Source: Lactobacillus sp. ESL0684 (GTDB lineage Bacteria > Bacillota > Bacilli > Lactobacillales > Lactobacillaceae). Taken from it: a stretch of 64,000 nt of DNA. The stretch covers positions 1,278,501 through 1,342,500 of the forward strand of contig NZ_CP113941.1 in assembly GCF_029392675.1 (NCBI RefSeq), read 5' to 3'. Below, piece after piece: positions 17,922 through 27,423 of the stretch. A program made the position numbers and the translations under genes. The notes beneath the pieces were generated by a model. That model worked only from the letters and a program-made list of their open reading frames with translations, had not been told where the DNA came from and searched no databases. Each line of letters begins with the position of its first letter. The first letter of the stretch is position 1.

Positions 17922-19490
17922 TTATAATTTTTCAGTTAGCTTAACCTCCGGATACTTGTCTTGGAAGAAGCGTTCTGCAAATTGATTTTCAAACAAGAAT
18001 AAAGGCTGATCATAGCGGTCTTTAACCAATAAGTTACGACTATTCGACATTGCTGGATCAAGCTGCTCAGGGGATATCCAGCGTGCAATACGATGTCCAA
18101 TACTGTTCATCTCAACTTCTGAATTATACTCATTTTGCATTCTGAATTTAAAAACTTCAAATTGCAATTGACCAACTGCACCTAAGATATATTCATCCGT
18201 TTGATAGTTGCGATAAAGCTGAATAGCACCTTCTTGCACTAGCTGTGTCATCCCTTTATGAAATGACTTCTGCTTCATCACATTTTTAGCAGTTACCCTG
18301 ACAAATAATTCAGGGGTAAATTCAGGTAATGCTGGATAAACTATTTTGTGTTTACCAGCATAGATACTGTCACCAATTTGCAGGTTTCCTGTATCATATA
18401 ACCCAACAATGTCACCTGCAACAGCATCTGTTACTTGCACACGTTCACTCGACATAAATTCGGTAGCATTATTCAAGCGAATCGGCTTATTGGTACGTGC
18501 TAAAGTTACATCAAGTCCTTTTTTAAATTCACCACTGCCAACTCTGACAAAAGCAATTCGATCACGATGATTAGGGTTCATATTAGCTTGAATTTTAAAC
18601 ACAAAACCGGAAAATTCTGAATTATCTGGTTTTAATTGCTCATCATCATTGACAGTATGACTAGTTGGTGCCGGTGCCAAATCAACGAAACTCTGCAGGA
18701 ACGTTTCTACCCCAAAATTAGTTAAGGCTGAACCAAAAAATACTGGCGTTTGTTCACCCTCCAAAATTTTAGCTTCGTCAAAAGTATTTCCGGCCTCTTT
18801 AATTAAATCAATTTCATCCAAGGTATCTTGATATTGCGGATTTTGACTAAAAGGCTCACTATCAGGTAATTTACCAGCTTCATCTAATTTCAAAAAGCGG
18901 TCAACACCATCTTTACGATATAATTCAACCCGATTCTTTGACAGATCATATAAGCCTTCTAAGGTTTGCCCTGAACCAATCGGCCAGTTCATAGCCACGC
19001 CCTCTATGCCTAACAAATCCTCAAGTTCGGCAATTAAGTCAAGTGGTGGTCTACCATCACGATCTAGCTTATTCATAAAAGTAAAAATTGGAATGCCACG
19101 CTGTTTAACAACTTTAAACAGCTTTTTAGTTTGTGGCTCAATCCCTTTAGCAGAATCAATCACCATCACTGCCGCGTCAACTGCCATCAGTGTCCGATAA
19201 GTATCTTCAGAAAAGTCCTCATGTCCCGGCGTATCAAGAATGTTAATTCTTTTACCTTGATATTCAAACTGCATTACCGAACTGGTTACCGAAATCCCAC
19301 GCTGCTTTTCAATTTCCATCCAATCACTGGTGGCATAATGACCAGTTTTTCTAGCCTTAACAGTACCAGCACTACGAATCACCCCACCAAAAAGGAGCAT
19401 TTGTTCTGTAATCGTCGTTTTACCCGCATCTGGGTGAGAAATAATTGCAAATGTTCTTCTCTTATTAACTTCGTCTATCAATTCACTCAT
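17922..19490 (-). CDS. prfC: Peptide chain release factor 3
   Basis: A 522-residue translational GTPase that removes RF1/RF2 from the ribosome after termination. The G1 motif is SHPDAGKTT (residues 18-26), G3 is DTPGHEDF, and G4 is NKLD. It is followed by EF-Tu-like domain 2 and a C-terminal domain typical of RF3 ([10 protein letters not shown]). The length is normal. The start overlaps the stop of the upstream CBS-domain gene by one base (TAATG), so the two are coupled. Confidence 0.96.
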   Translation of the reverse strand: MSELIDEVNKRRTFAIISHPDAGKTTITEQMLLFGGVIRSAGTVKARKTGHYATSDWMEIEKQRGISVTSSVMQFEYQGKRINILDTPGHEDFSEDTYRTLMAVDAAVMVIDSAKGIEPQTKKLFKVVKQRGIPIFTFMNKLDRDGRPPLDLIAELEDLLGIEGVAMNWPIGSGQTLEGLYDLSKNRVELYRKDGVDRFLKLDEAGKLPDSEPFSQNPQYQDTLDEIDLIKEAGNTFDEAKILEGEQTPVFFGSALTNFGVETFLQSFVDLAPAPTSHTVNDDEQLKPDNSEFSGFVFKIQANMNPNHRDRIAFVRVGSGEFKKGLDVTLARTNKPIRLNNATEFMSSERVQVTDAVAGDIVGLYDTGNLQIGDSIYAGKHKIVYPALPEFTPELFVRVTAKNVMKQKSFHKGMTQLVQEGAIQLYRNYQTDEYILGAVGQLQFEVFKFRMQNEYNSEVEMNSIGHRIARWISPEQLDPAMSNSRNLLVKDRYDQPLFLFENQFAERFFQDKYPEVKLTEKL

Positions 19491-20365
19491 TAATTGCTTT
19501 GCTCTTCTTTCGTTTCTTCTGATACTGGCGTTGGAATCGTTAATAACACCGTTAATAGTCTTGAACGCATCATTCTTCTGGTTGTCAATACCATACCATT
19601 ATCTAGTTCAACCGCTAATTTTTCTCCTTTAGCTGGAATAACTCCTAGTTTGGTAATCATATAACCAGCTATCGTATCAACGTCTTCCATTTCCAGCTCA
19701 GTTCCAAACTTTTCATTAAAATCATCAAGTGGCATTTTGCCATAGATCACAAACTTATCTGGTGCTAATTGATTATACAAAACTTCCGCATGATCAACTT
19801 CATCATCAATGTCGCCCACAATTTCTTCAATTAAATCTTCTAGGGTTGCTAAACCGACCACGCCACCATATTCATCAGTTAAAATAGCTAATTGCTGTTG
19901 TGTCTCTTGCATTTGAGTTAGCAATTCACTTAATTCAATTGTTTCGGGGGCAAACAATGGCGGATTCATTACGTCCTCATAAGTTAAGTTTGCAAAACCT
20001 TTTTCTTTAGCTTTTCGCAAAACTGTCCTGATATGGATAACACCCACAATCTTATCCTTATCTTGCTCATAAACTGGAATCCGAGAATATGGTTCACGAA
20101 TTATTTCATCTAGGTTGTCTTGTAGACCGTCATTATAATCGACCATAAAGGCGTCCGTACGCGGTACCATTACCTCACGTACCATTCGTCCTTGAAAATC
20201 TAAAACACGATTTAATAGTAAAAATTCATTATCACTAATCTGTTGATGATCATGTAACAACTTAATTTCACTAATTAAATGCTCTTTAGTCTCTTCATTA
20301 TTTTCAGGGGAAATTTTATTTTTTAATCGTTTAAATAAATTCCCCTTCTCAGGGTCGCTTGTCAT
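19490..20365 (-). CDS. CBS-domain protein, CorC/HlyC family
   Basis: A 291-residue protein with two CBS domains (from [13 protein letters not shown] to about residue 190, with GVIHIRTVL and [18 protein letters not shown]) and a C-terminal CorC_HlyC/transporter-associated domain. It lacks the membrane DUF21 part found in longer relatives. Such proteins are linked to Mg2+/Co2+ homeostasis. A TTG at 20389 could extend it, but the ATG at 20365 gives the usual MTSDPEKG start. It is co-transcribed with prfC. Confidence 0.85.
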   Translation of the reverse strand: MTSDPEKGNLFKRLKNKISPENNEETKEHLISEIKLLHDHQQISDNEFLLLNRVLDFQGRMVREVMVPRTDAFMVDYNDGLQDNLDEIIREPYSRIPVYEQDKDKIVGVIHIRTVLRKAKEKGFANLTYEDVMNPPLFAPETIELSELLTQMQETQQQLAILTDEYGGVVGLATLEDLIEEIVGDIDDEVDHAEVLYNQLAPDKFVIYGKMPLDDFNEKFGTELEMEDVDTIAGYMITKLGVIPAKGEKLAVELDNGMVLTTRRMMRSRLLTVLLTIPTPVSEETKEEQSN

Positions 20366-20467
20366 ATATTTTTTTACTCTCTTTCTCAAAACCCAAATTA
20401 AATATTACTATTATATCATGTACTAAAGCGATGTGGTAAAATAGCTCGTAAGAAAGAGGTCTCAATC

Positions 20468-20929
20468 ATGAAAAAAAGTCATGTTCTACTAGTGTTTACA
20501 TTTTTACTGTTTATCCCCTATCTATGCAGCTTACTAATTATTGGGATTGGCTATGATGCCCTAGTTTTGCACTCTGCAGACTTGGTACGGACATCTATTG
20601 GTGCACTTGTTGGAGCCTTGATCATGTTCGCTATTAAAGCAACTATTCAGCGCCCCGTAGATTTATTAGCAATGGAAGTTGATGACGGCTTGCTCAAGCA
20701 ATTATTGCGCTTTTTTAGTATTAGACGCCGTTACTTTCTATTAATTGCCAATATTGTCCTTGATTTTGTCCTTTGTTTTGCAGCTACCTTTATTGTCAGG
20801 GAGTTTTTGACCTTAGACCAAATAGTCGGCAAATCAGCCGGTATTGTCCTGTTAGTCATGCTATTGTCAACTTGTCTGGGAGCCTACGTTGAATACGATA
20901 ATTTATCAATTGACCCCGACCAATCCTAA
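20468..20929 (+). CDS. Small integral membrane protein, unknown function
   Basis: A 153-residue protein with four predicted hydrophobic segments (residues about 5-30, 43-60, 88-112, 120-142) and a positively charged loop SIRRRYF before the third. It is preceded by AAAGAGG. No family recognised. It lies alone between genes on the other strand, and its stop abuts the end of the next gene. Confidence 0.7.
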   Translation: MKKSHVLLVFTFLLFIPYLCSLLIIGIGYDALVLHSADLVRTSIGALVGALIMFAIKATIQRPVDLLAMEVDDGLLKQLLRFFSIRRRYFLLIANIVLDFVLCFAATFIVREFLTLDQIVGKSAGIVLLVMLLSTCLGAYVEYDNLSIDPDQS

Positions 20930-21403
20930 TTATCCTTCTAAATATAACCTTTGCGTTAAAGTCTGCGTTGTCGTATCTAAAGTCTGCAAAACATATGGTG
21001 TCATACTGTCACCTAAGTTTTCGTAAGTCGTAATCCCGGCAGCGCTGATTTTTTGCAAAAATTCTGGAATAACAACGTTCAAAGGTTGAGCAAAAAAAGC
21101 TAAACTTTGATTAGCTAGTTCTTCTTGAGCAACTTGGCCTTCAGGTAAGACAAATTTCATTAATCCTGCTGGAGTCTCAACAACACTAGGTGCAATTACA
21201 CCATACCAATACATGAAATTTTCTGGACCAAAAACTACTAAGCTGCCGCGCTGTTTTTCTAAATGATTAGCTGTCAAAAACTGCTGAAATCCAGCGTCAT
21301 TTTCTAATTCTTGATTACATTCCGTAAAAGATTTTTGCTCATTCATCAAGTGATCAGCAAATGGCCGTCCAATAAAAGTTAATTCTGTTTGTAATTTTTT
21401 CAT
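20930..21403 (-). CDS. Hypothetical protein, 157 residues
   Basis: No recognised family. A soluble protein without signal or membrane segments. It contains GSLVVFGPENFMYWYGVIAP and a C-terminal half beginning FAQPLNVVIPEFLQKI. The pattern of strands with aromatic residues loosely recalls ligand-binding GyrI/SRPBCC folds, but this is weak. AGGGGAATT precedes the ATG. It ends next to recX (start of recX to the right, same strand, ten bases between genes), so recX and this gene likely form one transcript. Confidence 0.65.
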   Translation of the reverse strand: MKKLQTELTFIGRPFADHLMNEQKSFTECNQELENDAGFQQFLTANHLEKQRGSLVVFGPENFMYWYGVIAPSVVETPAGLMKFVLPEGQVAQEELANQSLAFFAQPLNVVIPEFLQKISAAGITTYENLGDSMTPYVLQTLDTTTQTLTQRLYLEG

Positions 21404-21413
21404 GATAATTCCC

Positions 21414-22229
21414 CTAATATTCTGCTAACTCGTCTAATGGAATAATCTCGCCTGCTAAAAATGATTCGATTTCACTACTTGAAAAGCCATGACTATAAAG
21501 ATAATTACGCATTTTGCTATTGCGCTGGCTTTCATTTAACCGGCGAAAGCGCTTGTAGGCTTTCACACCCTGTTTTTTTAGGGCTTCCGTTTGCTCATCC
21601 GCGTCTGTCTCTAAGCCTGTTTGCTCAATTATTAGACCGCATAGACTACTGCTAAAACCATGACTCATCAATTTCGTTCGCATTTTGCGTTCTAGCTCAC
21701 GCTGAGAAACTTTACCAATCTTATTTTTCATCGACTTAATCACTCGCTGACCTGCATCAAGCCAGTTATCATCGGCAACTTCTGCCAATTTATTTTGCAC
21801 TAGTTCAGGATCGACACCTTTTTGCACTAGCTTTTGCGTTAAAGATAATGGGCCATCCGTGCCAATCCGTAAATCTTGGCGTAAAACAATTTCAATATAT
21901 TTTTGATCATCTAAAAAACCCATTTCTGTTAGTTGTGTAACTGCCATTTGCGCGGCTTTATCAGCTATATCATGCTTTTTTAGGTATTGTAAAATTTCAA
22001 AAACAGTTCTTGGTTCATAACTTAAATATGCTGAAGCTAAATTGGTAGCTTTGGCATTAGCATCAAATTGCTTAATCTCAGTTATTTTTTCGTCTGTCAA
22101 TTCCTGCCCCTTAAGTAGCATAAATTCAGCTATGGTCTGCTCGCTAGCCGAAAAGGCATATTGATTATCCACAAAAATATTATACCGCCCAGGACGTTTT
22201 TGGCTACTAACTTTAGTAATAATTGGCAT
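21414..22229 (-). CDS. recX: Regulatory protein RecX
   Basis: A 271-residue RecX, a modulator of RecA filaments, of the longer Firmicute form. Repeated three-helix units are visible: YLSYEPRTVFEILQYLKKHDI, then TEMGFLDDQKYIEIVLRQDL, and QRELERKMRTKLMSHGF repeated as RNSKMRNYLYSHGF. GGTGG precedes the ATG by six bases. Confidence 0.9.
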   Translation of the reverse strand: MPIITKVSSQKRPGRYNIFVDNQYAFSASEQTIAEFMLLKGQELTDEKITEIKQFDANAKATNLASAYLSYEPRTVFEILQYLKKHDIADKAAQMAVTQLTEMGFLDDQKYIEIVLRQDLRIGTDGPLSLTQKLVQKGVDPELVQNKLAEVADDNWLDAGQRVIKSMKNKIGKVSQRELERKMRTKLMSHGFSSSLCGLIIEQTGLETDADEQTEALKKQGVKAYKRFRRLNESQRNSKMRNYLYSHGFSSSEIESFLAGEIIPLDELAEY

Positions 22230-22352
22230 ATTGATCCACCTTTCTAAACTTCTTTACTCCATGCTAGCAAATAATGCACAATCTTGCTAAAAACTTTTTT
22301 CATCGCTACAATAAAGATTAAAACTTAATAGATTATTGTAGAAAGAAAAATT

Positions 22353-23732
22353 ATGCATAAAGATTTTCGGCGCAAAGAGCCAAAAGAAAAAGACGTTATT
22401 ATTACTATTAAACGACTAGGAATTAACGGTGAAGGTATCGGCTATTACCGTAAAAAAATTATTTTTATTCCTGGTGCCTTGCCTGGCGAAGTAGTAGTTG
22501 CTAAAATTACTCAGGAATTTCCTCACTATTTACAGGCCGAGCTTATTCGGATTAAGGAAAAAAGCCCAGATCGGGTTGACTTTCCTAAAGGTGTTAGCCC
22601 AGAAGTTGGTGGCCTTGAATTAGCCCATTTAGCTTATCCTAAACAACTGGAATTTAAGCGTGACAATGTGCTTGAAGCCCTTAAAAAATATCATCCACGT
22701 GGCTATAGTAAATATAAAGTCAAGAATACATTGCCTGCTCCTGATCAATGGCACTATCGCAACAAAGCCCAATACCAAATCGAGCAAGATCATCATGAAA
22801 CGAGCTTAGGACTTTTTGCTCCTAACTCACATCAATTATATGACTTACCTGAAATGCCGACTCAAAATAAAGCCACACAAAGAACTGAACGTGCAATTAA
22901 AAAGTTAGTTAATCAATTACACGTCCCAATTGCAAATCCATACCGCAATTCAGCAGGTCTAAAAACAATTGTAGTTCGCCAAGCTCAAGCAACCCAAGAA
23001 ATCCAAGTTACACTGATTACCGTTGGTCATGAACTCAAAAATCTCTTGAAGTTAAGTCAAGAAATCATGAATTTGTCTAATGTCGTCAGCGTCTATCAAA
23101 ACGAGACTGATTGGCGTAACCCACAAGTTTGGGGGAACAAAACCGAAAAATTAGCTGGCAAAAAACAAATTACCGAGGAAATCTTAGGTAAAAAGTTTGC
23201 GTTATCTCCTCGTGCCTTTTTTCAATTAAATTCAGTCCAAACTACTAATCTTTATTCTGAAGCTTTAAAATTCTTAGATTTAAAGCCAGACCAAACCCTA
23301 ATCGATGCGTACAGTGGTGTCGGTACACTCGGAATTTTAGCTGCTGACCAAGTCAGTCAAGTAATTGGAATTGAAACCATTCCAGAAGCTGTTTCCGATG
23401 CCCAGCACAACGTTGAACTCAACCATATTAAAAACGCTGAATACTTGCAAGGAAGTGTCGAAAAAGTTTTGCCTTCTCTGCAAAAAGATGGTGTGCCAAT
23501 CGACAGCCTAATTGTTGATCCGCCAAGAACAGGCCTAGCTAAAAGCTTAATCAAGACACTACTTAAGGCTAAACCACAAACTTTCGTTTATATTTCTTGT
23601 AATCCATCAACTTTAGCTCAAGATTTGGTTCTACTAACTGAAGCATACGATGTTCGGCTAATTGAAAACATTGACATGCTGCCACAAACACCTCGTTGTG
23701 AATGCATCACTAAATTAACTTTACGTAAATAA
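22353..23732 (+). CDS. 23S rRNA (uracil-5-)-methyltransferase, RlmCD/RumA type
   Basis: A 459-residue SAM-dependent RNA methyltransferase that makes 5-methyluridine. An N-terminal TRAM domain (IKRLGINGEGIGYY...PGALPGEVV) binds RNA. The catalytic domain carries the SAM motif DAYSGVGTLGI, VDPPRTGL and the nucleophile C416 in YISCNPSTL. In Bacillus the single RlmCD enzyme methylates two 23S uridines (U747 and U1939, E. coli numbering). The protein is full length and followed by its own terminator. Confidence 0.92.
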   Translation: MHKDFRRKEPKEKDVIITIKRLGINGEGIGYYRKKIIFIPGALPGEVVVAKITQEFPHYLQAELIRIKEKSPDRVDFPKGVSPEVGGLELAHLAYPKQLEFKRDNVLEALKKYHPRGYSKYKVKNTLPAPDQWHYRNKAQYQIEQDHHETSLGLFAPNSHQLYDLPEMPTQNKATQRTERAIKKLVNQLHVPIANPYRNSAGLKTIVVRQAQATQEIQVTLITVGHELKNLLKLSQEIMNLSNVVSVYQNETDWRNPQVWGNKTEKLAGKKQITEEILGKKFALSPRAFFQLNSVQTTNLYSEALKFLDLKPDQTLIDAYSGVGTLGILAADQVSQVIGIETIPEAVSDAQHNVELNHIKNAEYLQGSVEKVLPSLQKDGVPIDSLIVDPPRTGLAKSLIKTLLKAKPQTFVYISCNPSTLAQDLVLLTEAYDVRLIENIDMLPQTPRCECITKLTLRK

Positions 23733-23764
23733 AAATAGTTGCCGTTTTTGCGACAACTATTTTT
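23731..23764 (+). terminator. Terminator after the rRNA methyltransferase gene
   Basis: Stem AAAAATAGTTG/CAACTATTTTT with a 12-base loop that overlaps the stop codon. Confidence 0.85.
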
Positions 23765-24163
23765 ATTGTGGGTGAGGCTATTTATACTTTACTAATTTTA
23801 ACAATACTAATTTTAAATCTAATAAAGGCCTGAAAGGGTCGATATTAGTCTTCTAAAGAAAAAGAAATCGATTACCAGTTATTAAGAAAGACTACATCAT
23901 ATCACTATATTAAATTAAAGATAATTTTGATAATATACAAATTATGGAGATAAAACCTTAGTTATAAGTTCACCTCTTACCACACTTTTATAATATCATA
24001 ATCTGTAAACGCTTGCAATATTTTTGTTTTGTCTTGCCACTAAGCAAGTCCATAGCTTAGCAACTTAGACTGCCGACACATGCCTCTAATCCGGTCATAC
24101 AACAATAATAGCTACCCAACTTTTCAAACTAATATAGGACGTTTAGTCAAAACTTTTATCTAC
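23765..24163. other. Gene-free AT-rich gap holding an orphan promoter-like region
   Basis: No open frame of convincing quality in either strand. The gap lies between two gene 3' ends, where no promoter is needed, yet holds TATAAT (23989-23994) followed by a perfect cre match. A short inverted repeat CTAAGC/GCTTAG lies nearby. It looks like the control region of a deleted sugar gene or of an unrecognised RNA. Confidence 0.45.
24004..24017. promoter_or_regulatory. cre site (CcpA), orphan
   Basis: TGTAAACGCTTGCA is an exact match to the cre consensus TGNAANCGNTNNCA. It starts ten bases after a TATAAT, the usual place for catabolite repression of a rightward promoter, but the next gene in that direction is on the opposite strand. 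Confidence 0.6.
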
Positions 24164-25120
24164 TTAATCGACATACTTAGCCAAAAAATGGCTAACTTGC
24201 TTCTTATAAGTTTGCGGATAATCCTGATAGGAATCAGCATGTTTAGCCTTAGGTGCAATCCACAACTTTTTAGGACCCTTAGTCGCACGATAATTATCAT
24301 AGACCATATTAGTTGGCACAAAAGTGTCTTTGCCACCATGAATAAAAAGCATCGGGCGGTGATTCTTTTGTAATTGCTTAGTGCTTGAACCATCTGCCAA
24401 AAAATAGCCGACCTTAGCTTTATTAATCCCACTTAAAATTTCCACTAGCGGAAAACGTGGAAAAGCTGGCATACCATAGAGTGCTTTTGCCTCATGTTCG
24501 ATTTCTGACTTCACATTACTGTAGCCACAATCTTCAACTAAAGCCTTAACTTGGCATGGCAACTTTTCACCACTAACCATCATAGTGGTTGCGGCTCCCA
24601 TGCTGACACCAAAAATCACAATTTGCTGCTTAGACCCATTTTTTGCTAATAATAGCTGCAACCACTTTTTAATATCCTGTTTTTCAACCCAGCCATAACC
24701 AATATACTTACCTTGACTATCTCCTTGAGCGCGCGGATCCGGAGTCAGCGTGTTATAGCCTAATTGATGAAATAAAGCATCATATTCGCCCATATCATCC
24801 TTAGTATCCATATATCCTGGCAAAATAATGGCGGTTTTATTCGCGTTAGCTTTAGGAATATAATTAGCTACAAGCTGATATTGCTGATCTGCCGATTTAA
24901 TAGTCCATCTTTTTTTAGCAACCTTTTGATACCAAGTCTTTTCTCGATACAATGAGTCAGTCTTTTTAATGACCTTGCTATCAGAACTTAGAAAACTTTT
25001 TTCTCCCGGAACGCAAGCTACCTTAAAAAAATAAAAACCAGCAGCAGTAAATATGGTCCCAACCAATAAAACGATAATGACTAGTGAAAGCCACAGCTTT
25101 TTGTGCTTTAATTGTTTCAA
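24164..25120 (-). CDS. Membrane-anchored alpha/beta hydrolase
   Basis: A 318-residue serine hydrolase with an N-terminal membrane helix (residues about 9-32) that places the domain outside the cell. The nucleophile is S173 in GVSMG, the oxyanion region is IILPGYMDT, the acid is in HGGKDTFVP and the histidine is in AKHADSYQDYP. It resembles the YqkD/Bem46-like hydrolases of lactobacilli. The substrate is unknown; an extracytoplasmic esterase or peptidase-like role is plausible. Confidence 0.87.
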   Translation of the reverse strand: MKQLKHKKLWLSLVIIVLLVGTIFTAAGFYFFKVACVPGEKSFLSSDSKVIKKTDSLYREKTWYQKVAKKRWTIKSADQQYQLVANYIPKANANKTAIILPGYMDTKDDMGEYDALFHQLGYNTLTPDPRAQGDSQGKYIGYGWVEKQDIKKWLQLLLAKNGSKQQIVIFGVSMGAATTMMVSGEKLPCQVKALVEDCGYSNVKSEIEHEAKALYGMPAFPRFPLVEILSGINKAKVGYFLADGSSTKQLQKNHRPMLFIHGGKDTFVPTNMVYDNYRATKGPKKLWIAPKAKHADSYQDYPQTYKKQVSHFLAKYVD

Positions 25121-25194
25121 ATTAGAAATCCCTCTTTCTTGCCAAATCTAACAATTATTAGTATAGCATTTTAAATTTGTATAGGATATTATTT

Positions 25195-25479
25195 ATGAGA
25201 TTAACCGATTTATTACAATTAACGAATGATTTGAATCAACAAACCGCCTTTTTTCTAACTCTTGATAAACAACCTGTTCCCTTAGCAAAATTAAAAATCA
25301 CTAATCAAGCTTGCCTACTTTACCCAGGAAAAAAGCCGCTGACAAAAGCCAAAATTACCAGCCTAGTCAAGCATCTTCATGGTCGCAACATCCCTTTGTG
25401 GATTCAAAATAAAACGGAAAAAGTTCCAGTTTATGGTATCCAAATTATTGATGGTCAAAATTCAGTTAGATTGACATAG
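25195..25479 (+). CDS. Small hypothetical protein, 94 residues
   Basis: Unrecognised. A basic soluble protein starting MRLTDLLQLTNDLNQQT, with LLYPGKKPLTKAKITSLV in the middle. A TTG further upstream (25177) is open, but AGGA lies before the ATG at 25195, which is preferred. Divergent from the hydrolase gene. Confidence 0.6.
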   Translation: MRLTDLLQLTNDLNQQTAFFLTLDKQPVPLAKLKITNQACLLYPGKKPLTKAKITSLVKHLHGRNIPLWIQNKTEKVPVYGIQIIDGQNSVRLT

Positions 25480-25489
25480 TAAAACAGCT

Positions 25490-26071
25490 CTAGTTAATAC
25501 GAACATCTTCGATTTCAGGTTTAAACATTAAATTCAACAATTTAAATGCAACAAAACCTAAGATAGAGCCTAACGTGTTTAACAATAAGTCATTAACATC
25601 AAAAGTCCTATTTCCAAGATAAAAATAACTAAGCAATAATTGCAAGCTTTCAATTGACAAAGAGCTCAAAAACATCAAGCCAATATTAGGTAAAATTCTT
25701 TCATATTTTTCTTTAAAGATAGCAACAAAAAATGATAATGGTACTAACAAGATAAGATTACCTATTAATTGTAATAGCATATATGTCTGCAAAACGCTCA
25801 ACTTTAAATTGATAAAAACTTGCTTGCCAAATCCTAATTTATATGGTACAGAACTTTGAGAAAATAACGGAATAGGAAATAGCGTAACATCCAATAATAC
25901 CCAGAAATAAATTAAAAATATAATTATTAAAAAACTTCTTTTCCAACTAAAATTCTTATTTTTTAATTGTTTAGCAATACTTATAAACAAGATAAATAAG
26001 AATATAGGTATTAGAATTGTACCATTGAGTTCAACAGGTGCTACATACCACTTTCCAGAAATAACTACCAT
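25490..26071 (-). CDS. VanZ-like family membrane protein
   Basis: A 193-residue membrane protein with about five transmembrane segments and the VanZ-type pattern: a short acidic motif after helix 2 (WVLLDVTLFPIP), NLKLSVLQ before helix 3, and the late NRTFDVNDLLLNTLGSILGF. In enterococci VanZ gives low teicoplanin resistance; in lactobacilli the role is unknown. Confidence 0.8.
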   Translation of the reverse strand: MVVISGKWYVAPVELNGTILIPIFLFILFISIAKQLKNKNFSWKRSFLIIIFLIYFWVLLDVTLFPIPLFSQSSVPYKLGFGKQVFINLKLSVLQTYMLLQLIGNLILLVPLSFFVAIFKEKYERILPNIGLMFLSSLSIESLQLLLSYFYLGNRTFDVNDLLLNTLGSILGFVAFKLLNLMFKPEIEDVRIN

Positions 26072-26212
26072 TGCATCATCCTTACTATTATTGTATATTT
26101 ATATTTTATACAAGCAATTATATATTCTATTTAACAAAATATCAATAGTTTTTAAAAATTTATATAATAAATTTATTAAAATATTCCTGATTGTGTACTT
26201 CTTACTGCAAAC

Positions 26213-26253
26213 GAAAAAAGCTGCCCTCACCATTTTAGATGAGGACAGTTTTT
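26213..26253 (-). terminator. Terminator of the mevalonate operon
   Basis: On the minus strand: CTGTCCTCATC...GGTGAGGGCAG stem with flanking A- and T-runs, just after the mvaS stop. Confidence 0.8.
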
Positions 26254-26259
26254 AAATAA

Positions 26260-27423
26260 TTATTTTTGGTGATATTGTCGCACTTCATTTTTAGTACCAG
26301 CAAAATACCAGTAGCCAGCAGCTTCATCACTTGCTAACTCAACGTTATCAATTGGCTGCTTTAATGCTTCGTTAAAGATCGTTTCATATTGCGAAATGCT
26401 AAGCTTTTGCCGACGCAACAGCATTTGCTCATCGGCTATCGAACGCAGCTTCTGCTGATAGCCAGAAACTAGTTGTCCTGAATAAAATTCACCCATTGCA
26501 CCTGAACCATAAGAGAACAGTCCAATTGTCGCACCAGGAGCTAAATCGGCTTTTTCGAGTAAACTTAATAAGCTAAGATAAAGTGAGGCCGTGTAAATAT
26601 TACCCACCTGCCGATTAAACCACGCACTCGCTGTAAAATTATTAGCCAAGCGTTGCTCAACTACTGCTGGTTGACCAGCCATTGCCAGATTATTGGCCTT
26701 AAAGCCCATTTTAGTGAACGGCAAATGATAAACAATTGCCTCAAACTGAGCTGGCGACCATTTCTTGATTCTTTGATAGTCAGCAAAAGTTCGCTCAAAA
26801 AAGTCCAGATAAACAGCTTTAGAATATTTCCCATCAACTAATGCGGTTGCCGAGTTATTCGGTCGCCAAAAATCATTGATATCAGCACTATATGCGCTGT
26901 GACCGTCATTAATTGCTAAAATCCGTGGTTCGGCCTTAATCAATAAACTGATACTCCCTGCTCCTTGAGTTACCTCACCACCACTATTTAGACCATAGCG
27001 GGCAATATCACTGCCAATTACAATCGCACTATGATGTGGATGCAAACGAACATAGTCGCGAGCTAACATTAGACCAGCGGTCATCCCAAAACAAGCCTCT
27101 TTAATTTCAAAAGTTCGTACTGCTGCTGATAATTTTAGTGCGCTTTTAATAAACAACGAACCAGATTTAGACTGATCAACTCCACTTTCAGTTCCCAAAA
27201 TTAACAGCCCTACTTGATTTAAATCAACATGGTCTAAATAACCTAAAGTAGCATTAATTCCCATGGAAACTGCATCCTGCGTTTGGTCTGCTACACTCAT
27301 TTGGCTCTGACCAATTCCTTCAAGATACTTGTTGGGATCTTCATTGCGGGCATTAGCTAAATCGACCATATCGACATACTTATTCGGAGTATAAAAACCA
27401 ATCTCATCTATTCCAACTTGCAT
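26260..27423 (-). CDS. mvaS: Hydroxymethylglutaryl-CoA synthase
   Basis: A 387-residue HMG-CoA synthase joining acetyl-CoA and acetoacetyl-CoA, the second step of the mevalonate route to isoprenoids. The acylated cysteine is C111 in KEACFGMTAG. The start IDEIGFYTPNKYV and the segment YHLPFTKMG are typical of bacterial MvaS. Last gene of a three-gene operon; its start overlaps the mvaA stop by one base. Confidence 0.95.
   Translation of the reverse strand: MQVGIDEIGFYTPNKYVDMVDLANARNEDPNKYLEGIGQSQMSVADQTQDAVSMGINATLGYLDHVDLNQVGLLILGTESGVDQSKSGSLFIKSALKLSAAVRTFEIKEACFGMTAGLMLARDYVRLHPHHSAIVIGSDIARYGLNSGGEVTQGAGSISLLIKAEPRILAINDGHSAYSADINDFWRPNNSATALVDGKYSKAVYLDFFERTFADYQRIKKWSPAQFEAIVYHLPFTKMGFKANNLAMAGQPAVVEQRLANNFTASAWFNRQVGNIYTASLYLSLLSLLEKADLAPGATIGLFSYGSGAMGEFYSGQLVSGYQQKLRSIADEQMLLRRQKLSISQYETIFNEALKQPIDNVELASDEAAGYWYFAGTKNEVRQYHQK

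Noticed and set aside
24080..24373. A 97-codon plus-strand frame
   Set aside because: Mostly antisense to the alpha/beta hydrolase and without ribosome site.
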